Shown here in pieces: positions 44,607 through 54,279 of a DNA stretch of 64,000 nucleotides. A model generated the notes under the pieces. That model was not told where the DNA came from. It did not search any database and saw only the letters and a program-made list of their open reading frames with translations. A program made the translations under genes and the position numbers. This DNA is from Sphingomonas sp. Leaf67. Lineage in GTDB: Bacteria > Pseudomonadota > Alphaproteobacteria > Sphingomonadales > Sphingomonadaceae. Positions within the stretch are counted from its first letter, which is position 1. Every line of letters begins with the position of its first letter. The stretch covers positions 62,001 through 126,000 of the forward strand of contig NZ_LMLP01000023.1 in the NCBI RefSeq assembly GCF_001421965.1, given 5' to 3'.

Positions 44607-45710
44607 CTACCCCTCGCCATGCCCCTTCGCGAGATATTCCTCCGACCGCATTTCCTCGAGCCGGCTGATCGTCCGATCGAATTCGAACCGTCCGTCGCCA
44701 CGCGGATACAGGTCGCCGGGCTGCGCGTCGGCCGCCGCCAGCAGCTTGACGCGATATTCGTACAGCGCGTCGATCAGCGTCACGAACCGCGCCGCCTCGT
44801 TGCGGTTGTCGGGGCCGAGCACCGGGATGCCGACCAGAATGACGGTGTGGAACGTCCGCGCGATTTCCAGATAATCGGGCGCGCCGCGCGCTTCGCGGCA
44901 CAGGCGCGAAAAGCTGAACACCGCGACGCCCTTCAACGCCTTGGGTACGTGCAGCGTTCGCCCGCCGATATCGAGGTCGCACGACGGCACATGGTCGCGA
45001 TCCTCGACGGGATAATCGGTCAGGCGGAAGAACGCGGCCGACAGCGCCGCGGTCGCGACCGGCCCGTTGGGCACCAGCCACGTATCGACCGCGCCCAGCC
45101 GGTCGCGGCGATAATCGGTCGGGCCGTTCAGCGGCAGCACGTCGAGGTTCGATTCGAGCAGCGCGATGAACGGCAGGAAGCTGTCGCGCTGCAATCCGTC
45201 CTTGTAGAGATCGACCGGCGGACGGTTCGATGTCGCGACGATCGTCACGCCGTGGGTCATCATTTCGGTGAACAGCCGCGACAGCACCATCGCGTCGGCG
45301 GTGTTGTTGATGACCATTTCGTCGAAGGCGAGCAGCTTCAGGTCCTTCGCCAGTGCCTCGGCGACCGGCGGGACCGGATTGCCCGCTTCCTTGGCGCGCT
45401 CGGTCGCCAGGCGGGCATGGACCTCGATCATGAAGGCATGGAAATGGACGCGGCGCTTGGCCGGATCGTTCACGCAGTCGTAGAACAGGTCCATCAGCAT
45501 CGACTTGCCACGCCCGACGCCACCCCACAGGTACACGCCGCGCGGGGCAGGGGCGTCGCGGCCGGTCAGCCGTGCGAACAGCCCGCGCTTTGGGGGGGAA
45601 TCGAGTTCGGCGGCAAGCCGCGACAGGCGCTGCGCCGCGGCGCGCTGTTCGGGGTCGGGGCGCAATTCGCCGGCGGTGACGAGGCTGTCGTAACGAGTCA
45701 GGACGGTCAT
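44607..45710 (-). CDS. zapE: Cell division ATPase ZapE (AFG1 family)
   Basis: A 367-residue P-loop ATPase. It has the N-terminal YDSLVTAGELRPDPEQRAAA, Walker A GVYLWGGVGRGKSMLMDLFY, RVHFHAFMIEVHARL, the Walker B LLAFDEMVINNTADAMVLSR and sensor VTIVATSNRPPVDLYKDGLQ, all diagnostic of ZapE/AFG1. ZapE associates with FtsZ at constriction in E. coli, and the mitochondrial homologue Afg1 aids turnover of respiratory complexes. Here it lies downstream of sdhB on the same strand, with a repeat between. ATG 45710 gives MTVLTRYDSLVTAGE. Confidence 0.94.
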   Translation of the reverse strand: MTVLTRYDSLVTAGELRPDPEQRAAAQRLSRLAAELDSPPKRGLFARLTGRDAPAPRGVYLWGGVGRGKSMLMDLFYDCVNDPAKRRVHFHAFMIEVHARLATERAKEAGNPVPPVAEALAKDLKLLAFDEMVINNTADAMVLSRLFTEMMTHGVTIVATSNRPPVDLYKDGLQRDSFLPFIALLESNLDVLPLNGPTDYRRDRLGAVDTWLVPNGPVATAALSAAFFRLTDYPVEDRDHVPSCDLDIGGRTLHVPKALKGVAVFSFSRLCREARGAPDYLEIARTFHTVILVGIPVLGPDNRNEAARFVTLIDALYEYRVKLLAAADAQPGDLYPRGDGRFEFDRTISRLEEMRSEEYLAKGHGEG

Positions 45711-45737
45711 TCACCGGCCCCTATCACGCCAACACAG

Positions 45738-45843
45738 TTTGCCTCGAGCTTGTCGAGAACCGAAGTCGAGAAGGCGGTGGCCGCATCAACGTCGTTCTCG
45801 ACGGACGCTTCTCGACAAGCTCGAAGCTGCTCGAACCGAACGG
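45738..45843. repeat. Inverted repeat between sdhB and zapE
   Basis: Starts TTTGCCTCGAGCTTGTCGAG and ends GCTCGAAGCTGCTCGAACCG; same family as 17650, 40612 and 44445. It separates the same-strand genes sdhB (stop at 45869) and zapE (start 45710) and could terminate or attenuate sdhB transcription. Confidence 0.82.
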
Positions 45844-45868
45844 GGAGGAAACAGGAAGGCACGAGCGA

Positions 45869-46648
45869 TCAGATGATCCGCTCGACTTCCATTTTCTTGA
45901 TCTCGGCGATCGCCTTGGCCGGGTTCAGCCCCTTGGGGCACACGTTCGCGCAGTTCATGATCGTGTGGCAACGATACAGGCGGAACGGATCTTCGAGTTC
46001 GTCGAGACGCTCCCCGGTCATTTCGTCGCGGCTGTCGGCCAGCCAGCGATAGGCCTGGAGCAGGATCGCCGGCCCGAGGAACTTGTCGCTGTTCCACCAA
46101 TAGCTGGGGCACGAGGTCGAGCAGCACGCGCACAGAATGCACTCATACAGCCCGTCGAGCTTGTTGCGGTCCTCGGGCGACTGGAGCCGTTCCTTGCCGG
46201 CAGGTTCCGGGGTCACGGTCTGTAGCCACGGCTTGATCGAGGCATATTGCGCGTAGAAATGGGTAAAGTCCGGCACCAGATCCTTGATGACGTCCATGTG
46301 CGGCAGCGGGGTGATGCGGATATCGCCCTTGATATCTTCGATCGCGGTGGTGCAGGCAAGGCCGTTGCGGCCGTCGATGTTCATCGAACACGATCCGCAA
46401 ATGCCTTCACGGCACGACCGGCGGAAGGTGAGAGAGGGGTCCTGTTCCGACTTCATCTTGATGAGCGCGTCGAGCACCATCGGCCCGCATTCGTCGAGAT
46501 CGATCTCGAAATCGTCGTAGCGCGGATTCTGACCCGAATCGGGGTCGTAGCGATAGACCTTGAATTTCTTGATCCGGCCCGAGGTCGACGACGTGTGGGT
46601 CGTGCCCTTCTGGATGCGACTGTTCTTGGGCAAACGGAATTCGGCCAT
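45869..46648 (-). CDS. sdhB: Succinate dehydrogenase iron-sulfur subunit SdhB
   Basis: The electron-transfer subunit of complex II, 259 residues. The [2Fe-2S] ligands are in [20 protein letters not shown] plus a following Cys, the [4Fe-4S] ligands in [16 protein letters not shown], and the [3Fe-4S] ligands in [20 protein letters not shown] 46648 ([18 protein letters not shown]) follows a conserved alphaproteobacterial N-terminus. It is not with sdhCDA, which lie at 57538-60148 on the opposite strand, so expression must be coordinated from separate promoters. It is followed on the same strand by zapE. Confidence 0.97.
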   Translation of the reverse strand: MAEFRLPKNSRIQKGTTHTSSTSGRIKKFKVYRYDPDSGQNPRYDDFEIDLDECGPMVLDALIKMKSEQDPSLTFRRSCREGICGSCSMNIDGRNGLACTTAIEDIKGDIRITPLPHMDVIKDLVPDFTHFYAQYASIKPWLQTVTPEPAGKERLQSPEDRNKLDGLYECILCACCSTSCPSYWWNSDKFLGPAILLQAYRWLADSRDEMTGERLDELEDPFRLYRCHTIMNCANVCPKGLNPAKAIAEIKKMEVERII

Positions 46649-46756
46649 GGTGCTCGCTCGGTTCGGCTTGTGGGGCGGCAAGACCGCCCGGTCTGCGCGT
46701 CAGATACATGACAGGTGGGGATGCCGCAAATGCGAACAAGGGAAAAACCACGGTTA

Positions 46757-46892
46757 TTCCTCCCCGGTACGGGGAGGGGGACCGCCGCGTAGCGGTGGTG
46801 GAGGGGGGTGGCCGCCTACGCTGCCGTGGCGTTGCGAGGCGCTCCCCCTCCACCAGCCTGCGGCTGGTCCCCCTCCCCGCGAGCGGGGAGGA
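46757..46892. repeat. Palindromic repeat region between paoC and sdhB
   Basis: Nested hairpins: CCTCCCCGGTACGGGGAGG at the left, GGACCGCCGCGTAGCGGTGG, and at the right CCAGCCTGCGGCTGG and CCTCCCCGCGAGCGGGGAGG. Long-range pairing of GGTGGAGGGGG with CCCCCTCCACC closes the structure. The right end stops two bases before the paoC stop codon, so it can terminate paoCBA transcription. Same family as 41744-42001. Confidence 0.82.
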
Positions 46893-46893
46893 T

Positions 46894-49113
46894 TTAGACC
46901 GCCGGCAATCCTTCGAGCAGCTTGTCGAGCGTCGCCGGATAGTCGCGCATCCGGATGCCGGTCGCGTTATAGATCGCGTTGGTCACCGCCGCGCCCGCGC
47001 CACCGATCCCCAGTTCGCCGATCCCCTTGGCATGCAACGGATTGGCATGATGATCGCGCTCGTCGAGGAAGACGATATCCATGTGCGGAATGTCGGCATG
47101 GACCGGCACGTGATATTCGGCGAGGTCGTGGTTGACGATGCGCCCGTCGCGATCGTCATGGACCAGTTCCTCGGTCAACGCCGTGCCGATGCCGAACACG
47201 ATGCCGCCGATGCACTGCGACCGTGCGGTCTGGGCATTGAGGATGCGTCCCGCCTCGAACGTCGAATGCCAGCGCGTCACCCGCACCTCGCCGGTGACGG
47301 CGTGCACCTTCACCTCGCAGAAATGCGCGCCATAGCCGGCCTGCGTCGTTTCCTGTTCCTGTTTGCCCGGCTCGATCGACCCCTTGGCCGTGATGCCGTC
47401 GCCGACCAGTTCGCCGATCGCGACCCGGCGGTTGCCGGCGATGGCATGGCCGTCCTTCAGCGTCAGATCGTCGGGTTCGACGCCCATCGCCTCGGCCAGT
47501 TTCTCGCGCAGCGCCTGCGCCGCGAGATAGACCGACGACCCGCTGCTGCCCGCACCCCATGAACCACCCGACCCGGCACCCGGCGGCGAATTGGTATCGC
47601 CCAGATGCACCGCCACCCGTTCGACCGGCAGGCCGAGGATTTCGCCCGCAATCTGGGCGAGGATGGTGTAGGTGCCGGTGCCGATATCGGTCATGTCGGT
47701 TTCGACCATCGCCCGCCCGTCGGGACCGATCGACACCTGCGCCTCGCTGGGTTGCAGCATGTTGGTGCGCGTCGTCGCTGCCATACCCTGCCCGATCAGC
47801 CAGTCGCCGTCGCGCTTGCCACCGGGCGTCTTGTTGCGCTGATCCCAGCCGAACGCCTTTGCGCCCGCATCGAGACAGCGGGTCAGCGACCGCGTCGAAA
47901 AGGGCACGTCCTTCTGCGGGTCCTTGGCCGGATCGTTGCGGCGGCGCAATTCGACCGGATCGATGCCGATCTGTTCGGCCAGTTCGTCCATCGCATTTTC
48001 CTGCGCGAGCAGCCCGACCGCCTCGCCCGGTGCCCGCATCGATCCCGACAGGGTCCGGTTCAGTTCGACCACATCATGTTTGATGATCCGGTTCTCGCCG
48101 CCATACAGGAATTGCGTCGCCTGTCCGGCCGGTTCGAAATAGCCTTCGCCCGGCAGGTTCGAACACAGCGTTTCGTGCCCGATCCCGGTCAGCTTGCCAT
48201 CGGCATCGGCGGCAAGGCGGAAGCGCTGCTGCGTGTTCGACCGGCGCACGGTCGCGTCGAACACTTGCTGGCGGGTCATCACCGTCTTGACCGGCCGCCC
48301 GACCGCCTTCGCCGCCAGCGCGGTCGCGACGGTGTCGGGCGAGATGCCGAGCTTCGACCCGAAGCCGCCACCGATATAGCGCGCGACGATCCGCACCTTC
48401 GACTGGCGCTCGCCCAGCGACTTGGCGAGCTGCTGCTTGTCCGACGACGGCATCTGCAACGAACCGTAGAGCGTCAGCCCGTCATCGTCCCACACCGCGA
48501 TCGAGGCATGCGGCTCCATCGCCGCGGAATTCTGCGACGGGGTGCGCCACACATCGTCGACCGTGAAGGCGGCGTCGGCCATCGCCTGATCCAGATCGCC
48601 CTGGCTGTGATAGGGCGGCATCGATCCGGGGGGCGGTTTGATCGCGTCGTCGACATGATCGTCGAAGGTGAAGACGCCCTCGGCAGGGTCATGGCGGATC
48701 GTCACCAGCTGCGCGGCGTCGCGCGCGACCTCATAGCTTTCGGCGACGACGATCGCGACCGGTTCGCCGAAATAGGCGACGTCCTTGACCCCTTGCGTCG
48801 GGGCTCCGGTCTCACCGCCCTGCTGGGCGTTGCGGATGAAGGTCTTCAGGTCGACGACGACGTCGATCACACCGGGCAGCGCCTTCGCCCCCTCGGCATC
48901 GATCGAGGTGATCTTGCCCGCCGGAAAGGTTGCGCGGACCAGGAAGCCGTAGGCAAGGTTCGGAAAATCGTACTCGGCCGAATAGGTGGCCTGTCCGGCG
49001 ACCTTCAGCGGACCGTCGATCCGTTCGATCCCCTTGCCGATGATGCCCTGTACGCTCGAGTCGAGCAGGCTGTTCTCGACCGGTTTGTCCATGCGGAGTG
49101 CGTTGGTGGTCAT
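46894..49113 (-). CDS. paoC: Molybdopterin-binding subunit of a xanthine-dehydrogenase-family oxidoreductase (PaoC-like)
   Basis: A 739-residue catalytic subunit. It begins with the a/b hammerhead domain ([20 protein letters not shown]), includes [40 protein letters not shown], the Moco-binding [20 protein letters not shown] and the terminal catalytic-glutamate motif [20 protein letters not shown]. The closest described system by architecture is E. coli PaoABC, a periplasmic aromatic aldehyde oxidase. Start ATG 49113 overlaps the FAD-subunit stop by four bases. Operon order on the minus strand is paoA-paoB-paoC. Substrate inferred; other aldehyde or heterocycle oxidations are possible. Confidence 0.87.
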   Translation of the reverse strand: MTTNALRMDKPVENSLLDSSVQGIIGKGIERIDGPLKVAGQATYSAEYDFPNLAYGFLVRATFPAGKITSIDAEGAKALPGVIDVVVDLKTFIRNAQQGGETGAPTQGVKDVAYFGEPVAIVVAESYEVARDAAQLVTIRHDPAEGVFTFDDHVDDAIKPPPGSMPPYHSQGDLDQAMADAAFTVDDVWRTPSQNSAAMEPHASIAVWDDDGLTLYGSLQMPSSDKQQLAKSLGERQSKVRIVARYIGGGFGSKLGISPDTVATALAAKAVGRPVKTVMTRQQVFDATVRRSNTQQRFRLAADADGKLTGIGHETLCSNLPGEGYFEPAGQATQFLYGGENRIIKHDVVELNRTLSGSMRAPGEAVGLLAQENAMDELAEQIGIDPVELRRRNDPAKDPQKDVPFSTRSLTRCLDAGAKAFGWDQRNKTPGGKRDGDWLIGQGMAATTRTNMLQPSEAQVSIGPDGRAMVETDMTDIGTGTYTILAQIAGEILGLPVERVAVHLGDTNSPPGAGSGGSWGAGSSGSSVYLAAQALREKLAEAMGVEPDDLTLKDGHAIAGNRRVAIGELVGDGITAKGSIEPGKQEQETTQAGYGAHFCEVKVHAVTGEVRVTRWHSTFEAGRILNAQTARSQCIGGIVFGIGTALTEELVHDDRDGRIVNHDLAEYHVPVHADIPHMDIVFLDERDHHANPLHAKGIGELGIGGAGAAVTNAIYNATGIRMRDYPATLDKLLEGLPAV

Positions 49114-50087
49114 GCGGTCAACTCCCGCAGCGTCGCGATCAGCGTGCGCCGGGTCAGAGGAATCTTGAAGTCGTTGCTGCCGAAGCCCTTGGCGTCTTGC
49201 AGCAATAGTTCGGCGGCCTGCCCGAACAGCGCATCGGACGGGGCCTGCCCGACCAGCACGTTCTCGACGGCTTCGTTGCGCCACGGCATCGGGCCGAGTC
49301 CCCCGAACGCAAGGCGGGCCGAGGCGATCTTGCCGTCCTCGACCGCGATAATCCCGGCGACCGAAACCAGCGCGAACGCATAGGAGGCGCGGTCGCGGAC
49401 CTTGCGATAGGTCTGCTTGCCCGCCGGTGCCGGCGGCAATTCGACATGGGTGATGAGTTCACCGGCGCGCAGCACATGCTCGATATCGGGCGTGTCGCCC
49501 GGCAGGCGATAGAAATCGCCGATCGGAATGCGTCGCCGCTCGCCATCGCTGCCCAGCGTCACGATCGTTGCATCGAGTGCGCGCATCGCCACCGCCATGT
49601 CGCTTGGATGGGTCGCAATGCACTTCTCGCTGGTGCCGAGCACGGCGAGGATGCGGTTGAAGCCCTCCTGCGCGTCGCAGCCCGATCCCGGCACCCGCTT
49701 GTTGCAGCGCGCCGCCGTTTCGTAGAAATAATAGCAGCGCGTCCGTTGCAGCAGGTTGCCACCGGTCGACGCCTTGTTGCGCAACTGCCCCGACGCCCCG
49801 GCCAGCAAGGCGCGGCTGAGCACTTCGTACCGCTCGCGGATGATCGGGTCGGCCGCAAGGTCCGAATTCGGCACCAGCGCCCCGATCCGTATGCCGCCGC
49901 CGTCGATCTCCTCGATATCGTTCAGCGGCAGGCGGCTGATATCGACCAGCCGTGCAGGCGTTTCGACCTGCAACTTCATCAGGTCGAGCAGGTTGGTCCC
50001 GCCGGCGATGAACTTCGTGTCGCGCCCCGCACCCTCGCGGACGGCAGCTTCGGCGCTGTCGGCCTTCGCATAATCGAACAGTTTCAT
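49110..50087 (-). CDS. paoB: FAD-binding subunit with [4Fe-4S] insert (PaoB-like)
   Basis: A 325-residue subunit. The FAD motif is [20 protein letters not shown], and a second FAD region reads [21 protein letters not shown] four-cysteine insert ([20 protein letters not shown]) corresponds to the extra [4Fe-4S] cluster that distinguishes PaoB-type subunits from xanthine dehydrogenase FAD domains. The C-terminal CO dehydrogenase flavoprotein domain includes [23 protein letters not shown] 50087 overlaps the PaoA stop by four bases. It transfers electrons between the molybdenum subunit and FAD/acceptor. Confidence 0.88.
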   Translation of the reverse strand: MKLFDYAKADSAEAAVREGAGRDTKFIAGGTNLLDLMKLQVETPARLVDISRLPLNDIEEIDGGGIRIGALVPNSDLAADPIIRERYEVLSRALLAGASGQLRNKASTGGNLLQRTRCYYFYETAARCNKRVPGSGCDAQEGFNRILAVLGTSEKCIATHPSDMAVAMRALDATIVTLGSDGERRRIPIGDFYRLPGDTPDIEHVLRAGELITHVELPPAPAGKQTYRKVRDRASYAFALVSVAGIIAVEDGKIASARLAFGGLGPMPWRNEAVENVLVGQAPSDALFGQAAELLLQDAKGFGSNDFKIPLTRRTLIATLRELTA

Positions 50088-50605
50088 TCTGCCGCCTCCG
50101 CCTGCGCAGGTAGTTTGGCGTCGGCGACTTCGCGGATCGCGTCGACGATGTTGGGATAGGCCGAACAGCGGCACAGATTGCCGCTCATCCGTTCGCGGAT
50201 TTCGTCGTCGGTGAAATCGGGATCGTCGAGGTCCGCGCTGACATGGCTTGGCCAGCCCTTCTCGACCTCGTCGAGCATGCCGACCGCCGAACAAATCTGT
50301 CCGGGTGTGCAATATCCGCACTGGAATCCGTCATGCTTGACGAACGCCGCCTGCAACGGGTGCAGCTTTTCGGGCGTGCCCAGCCCCTCGATCGTCACGA
50401 TCTCGTCATCCTGATGCATCACGGCGAGCGTGAGGCAGGAATTGATGCGGCGGCCGTTCACCAGCACGGTGCACGCCCCGCATTGGCCATGGTCGCAGCC
50501 CTTCTTGCTGCCGGTGAGCGAAAGATGTTCGCGCAGCAGGTCGAGCAGGGTGGTGCGAATGTCCACCTCCGCCTGATGCGGCTGGCCGTTGATGGTGAAA
50601 TGCAT
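50084..50605 (-). CDS. paoA: [2Fe-2S] subunit of molybdenum hydroxylase (PaoA-like)
   Basis: A 173-residue iron-sulfur subunit. The plant-ferredoxin-type cluster is [20 protein letters not shown] plus Cys of RRINSCLTL, and the second cluster [12 protein letters not shown] with [19 protein letters not shown]. It starts directly with [20 protein letters not shown] and has no twin-arginine signal, unlike E. coli PaoA, so this enzyme is probably cytoplasmic. It heads the operon, with its promoter in the 73-base gap divergent from the phosphodiesterase gene. Confidence 0.92.
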   Translation of the reverse strand: MHFTINGQPHQAEVDIRTTLLDLLREHLSLTGSKKGCDHGQCGACTVLVNGRRINSCLTLAVMHQDDEIVTIEGLGTPEKLHPLQAAFVKHDGFQCGYCTPGQICSAVGMLDEVEKGWPSHVSADLDDPDFTDDEIRERMSGNLCRCSAYPNIVDAIREVADAKLPAQAEAAE

Positions 50606-50678
50606 GGGTCGGCGCTCCGTTGGTCACATCGGCTAACGTTCGCCGTCGAAACGGTTTCCTGTTGCGAAAGGATCGCAG

Positions 50679-51704
50679 ATGTTAGGGTCGGTTTTGCTGG
50701 CGATGCTGGGGATGGGCACGATGACCGAGGAACGACCGATCGACGCCACGCCGATCGTCATCGCGCATCGCGGTGCCAGCGGATCGCGCCCCGAACATAC
50801 CCTCGCCGCGTATGAACTCGCGATCGAACAGGGTGCGGACTTCATCGAACCCGATCTGGTGCTGACGAAGGACGATGTGTTCGTCGCCCGGCACGAAAAC
50901 GAGATTTCGGGCACCACCGACGTCGCCGCCCACCCCGAATTCGCCGCCCGCCGCGCGACGAAAACGATCGACGGCCAGCGGGTCACCGGCTGGTTCACCG
51001 AGGATTTCACGCTCGCCGAACTGCGCACGCTGCGGGCGAAGGAACGCCTGCCGCAACTGCGCCCCGGCAATACCCGCTATGACGGGCAGCAAGTGATCCC
51101 GACGCTGGCCGAGGTGATCGCGCTTGCCAAGCGCGCCACCGCGGCGACCGGGCGGACGATCGGCATCTATCCCGAAACCAAGCATCCGACCTATTTCGCG
51201 TCGATCGGCCATGCGATGGAGGTGCGTCTCGTCGCCGAACTGCGCGCTGCCGGCTGGGACAGTGCGAAGGCACCGGTGTTCATCCAGTCGTTCGAGGTGA
51301 ACAATCTGAAGGCGCTGAGGAAACTGACCGGCATCCGCCTGATCCAGTTGATGGATGCCGAGGGCGGCCCGGCCGACCACGCCGTCGACAGCTATGCGAC
51401 GATGGCGACGCCTGCGGGGCTGAAGGCGGTCGCGACCTATGCCTTCGGGATCGGGCCGAACAAGTCGATGGTCGCAGGGGGCAAGCCGCTGGTCCATGAC
51501 GCGCATGTCGCGGGGCTGCGCGTCCACCCATGGACCTATCGTGCCGAGAATGTCTTCCTGCCCGAATCCTATCGCGTGGCCGGCGGACACGGGGCGCATG
51601 GCCGGGTGAGGCAGGAAATCGCCGATGCGGTCGCCGCCGGTGTCGATGGTTTCTTCACCGATTTCCCGCTAATCGGGGCGCAGGTACGCGACAAACCATA
51701 TTGA
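50679..51704 (+). CDS. Glycerophosphodiester phosphodiesterase (GlpQ-type)
   Basis: A 341-residue TIM-barrel phosphodiesterase of the GlpQ type. The hallmark PIVIAHRGASGSRPEHTLAA contains the catalytic His and the HRG motif, and EQGADFIEPDLVLTKDDVFV carries the metal-ligating E-x-D. Further family stretches are GIYPETKHPTYFASIG, VFIQSFEVNNLKAL and DGFFTDFPLIGAQ at the end. The N-terminus MLGSVLLAMLGMGTMTEE may be a short signal peptide, in line with periplasmic GlpQ, but it is weak. It hydrolyses glycerophosphodiesters to glycerol-3-phosphate and alcohol. A small lipoprotein gene follows ten bases downstream. Confidence 0.92.
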   Translation: MLGSVLLAMLGMGTMTEERPIDATPIVIAHRGASGSRPEHTLAAYELAIEQGADFIEPDLVLTKDDVFVARHENEISGTTDVAAHPEFAARRATKTIDGQRVTGWFTEDFTLAELRTLRAKERLPQLRPGNTRYDGQQVIPTLAEVIALAKRATAATGRTIGIYPETKHPTYFASIGHAMEVRLVAELRAAGWDSAKAPVFIQSFEVNNLKALRKLTGIRLIQLMDAEGGPADHAVDSYATMATPAGLKAVATYAFGIGPNKSMVAGGKPLVHDAHVAGLRVHPWTYRAENVFLPESYRVAGGHGAHGRVRQEIADAVAAGVDGFFTDFPLIGAQVRDKPY

Positions 51705-51714
51705 GGGACGGTGC

Positions 51715-51954
51715 ATGCGATTGGGGTGGGTGATGCTGGCGCTGGCGCCGCTGACCGGGGGCTGTGTCAGCACGGTGTGGAACGTCGCGACCGCGCCGGT
51801 TCGCGCCGGTGCGCAGGTGATCGACTGGACGACGACCAGCCAGTCGGAGGCCGACCGCAATTACGGCCGCAAGATGCGCAAGAAGGAAGCCCGCGAGGGC
51901 CGCGAGATGCGCAAGGAAGAGGCACGGCGCCTTCGCGAGCGGGACGGCGATTGA
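51715..51954 (+). CDS. Small lipoprotein with charged C-terminal helix
   Basis: A 79-residue protein. The N-terminus MRLGWVMLALAPLTGGC fits a lipoprotein signal with LTGGC as lipobox. The rest is short: STVWNVATAPVRAGAQVIDW then a highly charged helix (RKMRKKEAREGREMRKEEAR). It matches small sphingomonad lipoproteins of unknown function by general layout only. RBS AGGGA is eight bases upstream. Probably co-transcribed with the phosphodiesterase gene. Confidence 0.72.
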   Translation: MRLGWVMLALAPLTGGCVSTVWNVATAPVRAGAQVIDWTTTSQSEADRNYGRKMRKKEAREGREMRKEEARRLRERDGD

Positions 51955-51963
51955 GTCGCGTTA

Positions 51964-51991
51964 ACTCCCCTCCCTTGTCAGGGAGGGGAGT
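51964..51991. terminator. Bidirectional hairpin between convergent genes
   Basis: ACTCCCCTCCC-TTGTCA-GGGAGGGGAGT has perfect 11-base arms in the 43 bases between the lipoprotein and hydrolase stops. No long T-run; role inferred from position. Confidence 0.65.
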
Positions 51992-51997
51992 ACGATC

Positions 51998-52714
51998 TCA
52001 CCGATTCCCCGCCAGCGCCTCCGCCACCGCGCGCAGCACCACCAGCCGGGTCTGCACGCCATAATGGCTGCTCACGACCTCGACCGCGCGGCAGCCGGGT
52101 TCGCCGGGCACATGGCAGCCCATGCCGTTGACCAGCCCGTCGCTGGCGCTCCAGATCGCGGTGGCGGGAACGGGCAGGGGGCGGCGGACCTCTTCGGCCA
52201 GCGCCAGCACGGCGGGATCGTCGACCGACTCGCCGCTGATCCATTCATAGAGCCGCCAGACATGGGTCGAGCGCGCCGGCCCGGCATAGGGGCTGGCGAC
52301 AGTCACCACCTGTTCGACCAGATCGGGCCGGCGATGCGCTGCCAGCCGCGCCATGATTCCGCCCAGACTGACCCCGACCAGCGCCACCGGCCGTCCGCTC
52401 GCCTGCGCGACGGCATCGATGCGCGCGAACAGGTCGCCCGCGTCCGGCCCGATGCTGCGCTGTCCGAAATTGCGCCCCAGTTCCCAGCCATGCGCGTCGT
52501 GGCCGAGCGCGCGCAGATAGCGGCGCAGGATCGTGTTCGACCGGTCGCTGTTGAACAATCCGGGCAACAGCATCACCGGCTCGCCGCCCGCCCGTGGTGC
52601 GCCCGCCAGCGCCCGCCGCCATCCGAACGGCACCCCCGCCAGCGCAATCGCGGCGCGCGGCGTCTCAATCACGAAACGGCCGATCGGGGGCGGGGCGAGC
52701 ATGGTCACAGCCAT
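51998..52714 (-). CDS. Alpha/beta hydrolase (lipase-like)
   Basis: A 238-residue hydrolase. It has the oxyanion-region opening EPVMLLPGLFNSDRSNTILR, the nucleophile elbow VALVGVSLGGIMARLAAHRR (G-x-S-x-G with Ser), VVTVASPYAGPARSTHVWRL and a C-terminal His in SSHYGVQTRLVVLRAVAEAL. The pattern matches membrane-lipid or polyester hydrolases of the PGAP1-like/triacylglycerol lipase group; substrate unknown. Start ATG 52714 overlaps the DUF2459 gene by ten bases; ATG 52702 is the alternative. No signal peptide. Confidence 0.82.
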   Translation of the reverse strand: MAVTMLAPPPIGRFVIETPRAAIALAGVPFGWRRALAGAPRAGGEPVMLLPGLFNSDRSNTILRRYLRALGHDAHGWELGRNFGQRSIGPDAGDLFARIDAVAQASGRPVALVGVSLGGIMARLAAHRRPDLVEQVVTVASPYAGPARSTHVWRLYEWISGESVDDPAVLALAEEVRRPLPVPATAIWSASDGLVNGMGCHVPGEPGCRAVEVVSSHYGVQTRLVVLRAVAEALAGNR

Positions 52715-53361
52715 GCCGTGACCGTCACCGGAAACGGCGTCCACGCCCCCATCGGCACCCCCGCCGCCCGCAGCACCGCGCCGGTCCACGCATTGCAGGT
52801 ATGCACCGCGCTGTACCGCCCGCGCGCCGCGTAAAAGGCATCGGACGGGCCATAGCCGTGTACGGATGGCCCTTGCGCGAAACTCGCACGGATCGCCGCG
52901 ACCAGCCGCCGATACTGGTCGGGCGACAGCGTGACCGGATAAACCCCCGACTCGCCCTTCGGTTCGGGCAGATGCCCGACATGCAGCACCACCGCGTCGC
53001 TGCCGGTCGCGGCGGCAAGGATGGTGACCGGGCTGACATCGGCCCAGGTCGGCGTGCCGAGGTAGAAGGCGCGCTCGCCCCAGCCGATCGACAGCCAGCC
53101 ATGGCCGGCATAGCGCGGGTCGGCCAGATCGCCGGCACGTACCACATCGTCGAACGACTGGCCGGCGGCATGTTTGGGCAAGACGATGCCGGTATGGATG
53201 CCGTTATCCTCGACATAGATGCGGATGCCCTGTTGCGGCGGAAGCTCGCCCGATCCGCCCGGGATCGCGCCGCCGATCAGCCCGGCGATGCAGTACCCCA
53301 GCACGAACAACAGCATGCCGCCCAGCAAACCCGACAGTCGAAGGGACCATTTCCGTAGCAT
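52705..53361 (-). CDS. DUF2459 family protein (TIGR02117 type)
   Basis: A 218-residue protein with an N-terminal membrane anchor (LSGLLGGMLLFVLGYCIAGL). The DUF2459 body includes RIYVEDNGIHTGIVLPKHAA, HGWLSIGWGERAFYLGTPTW and the C-terminal SAVHTCNAWTGAVLRAAGVP, with conserved His, Cys and Trp. The family appears near polyhydroxyalkanoate genes in some bacteria; no such genes are visible here. Probably periplasmic-facing. Its start at 53361 lies only 24 bases from the divergent phhA start. Confidence 0.85.
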   Translation of the reverse strand: MLRKWSLRLSGLLGGMLLFVLGYCIAGLIGGAIPGGSGELPPQQGIRIYVEDNGIHTGIVLPKHAAGQSFDDVVRAGDLADPRYAGHGWLSIGWGERAFYLGTPTWADVSPVTILAAATGSDAVVLHVGHLPEPKGESGVYPVTLSPDQYRRLVAAIRASFAQGPSVHGYGPSDAFYAARGRYSAVHTCNAWTGAVLRAAGVPMGAWTPFPVTVTAWL

Positions 53362-53385
53362 CGTTCCCCATGCTACTATGGTCGG

Positions 53386-54252
53386 ATGGCCAGCGATACC
53401 CATGTACTCGACCGCCCGCCCGAGGGTGCCAATGCCGACTGGACGATCCCGCAGGGCTGGGACGCCTATAGCGCGCAGGACCATGCCACGTGGGACACGC
53501 TGTTCGCGCGGCAGATGCAATTGCTGCCCGGCCGGGCATCGGACGCGTTCCTGCGCGGGCTGGACGCGCTGAAACTGTCCGAATCCGGGATTCCCGATTT
53601 CGAGGAGCTGTCGGACCGGCTGGAGGTGCTGACCGGGTGGCGGGTGGTCGCGGTGCCGGGGCTGGTGCCCGACGACGTGTTCTTCACCCACATGGCCAAT
53701 CGCCGCTTCGTCGCCGGCAACTTCATCCGCCGGCCCGACCAGCTCGACTATCTTCAGGAACCCGACGTCTTTCACGACGTGTTCGGTCATGTGCCGATGC
53801 TCGCCGATCCGGTGTTCGCCGACTATCTGGCGGCCTATGGTCGCGGGGGCCTGCGCGCGCTCGAACTCGGGTCGCTGAAGCAACTCGCGCGGCTCTACTG
53901 GTACACCGTCGAATTCGGGCTGGTGCAGGAGGCGGGGGCCTTACGCATGTACGGCGCGGGCATCGTGTCGAGCGCATCGGAAACCCGCTTCTCGCTCGAC
54001 GATCCCAGCCCCAACCGGATCCTGCTCGATCTGCCGCGCGTCATGCGCACCGATTACCGGATCGACGATTTCCAGCAGACCTATTTCGTCATCCCGAGCT
54101 TCGACGAACTGCTGCGCCTGACCGTCGAGACCGACTTTGCGCCGGTGTATGACTCGATCGCCGGGCAGCAGGAGATCGCGGTCGACGAAGTACTGCCCGA
54201 GGATGTGGTGCTGACCCGCGGCACGCAGGAGTATGCGAGGTCAAAGACATAA
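53386..54252 (+). CDS. phhA: Phenylalanine 4-monooxygenase
   Basis: A 288-residue pterin-dependent hydroxylase converting phenylalanine to tyrosine. Iron ligands are His130 and His135 (DVFHDVFGHVPML) and Glu176 (WYTVEFGLVQEAG). Other family stretches are GWDAYSAQDHATWDTLFARQ, FFTHMANRRFVAGNFIRRP and YGAGIVSSASETRFSLDDP. The length matches bacterial PhhA, without the regulatory domain of the mammalian enzyme. Its start lies 24 bases from the divergent DUF2459 gene, leaving little room for separate promoters. Convergent with prmA across a hairpin. Confidence 0.96.
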   Translation: MASDTHVLDRPPEGANADWTIPQGWDAYSAQDHATWDTLFARQMQLLPGRASDAFLRGLDALKLSESGIPDFEELSDRLEVLTGWRVVAVPGLVPDDVFFTHMANRRFVAGNFIRRPDQLDYLQEPDVFHDVFGHVPMLADPVFADYLAAYGRGGLRALELGSLKQLARLYWYTVEFGLVQEAGALRMYGAGIVSSASETRFSLDDPSPNRILLDLPRVMRTDYRIDDFQQTYFVIPSFDELLRLTVETDFAPVYDSIAGQQEIAVDEVLPEDVVLTRGTQEYARSKT

Positions 54253-54253
54253 A

Positions 54254-54276
54254 ATCCTCCCCGTGCCGGGGAGGAT
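54254..54276. terminator. Bidirectional terminator between phhA and prmA
   Basis: ATCCTCCCC-GTGCC-GGGGAGGAT hairpin with perfect nine-base arms, followed by CTTTTA on the plus strand and by a matching A/T run on the other. It fills the 27 bases between the two stop codons. Confidence 0.8.
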
Positions 54277-54279
54277 CTT

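Noticed and set aside
40612..46892. Repeat clusters considered as insertion sequences
   Set aside because: No transposase reading frame or paired terminal repeats with coding content lie between them; they are short non-coding elements.
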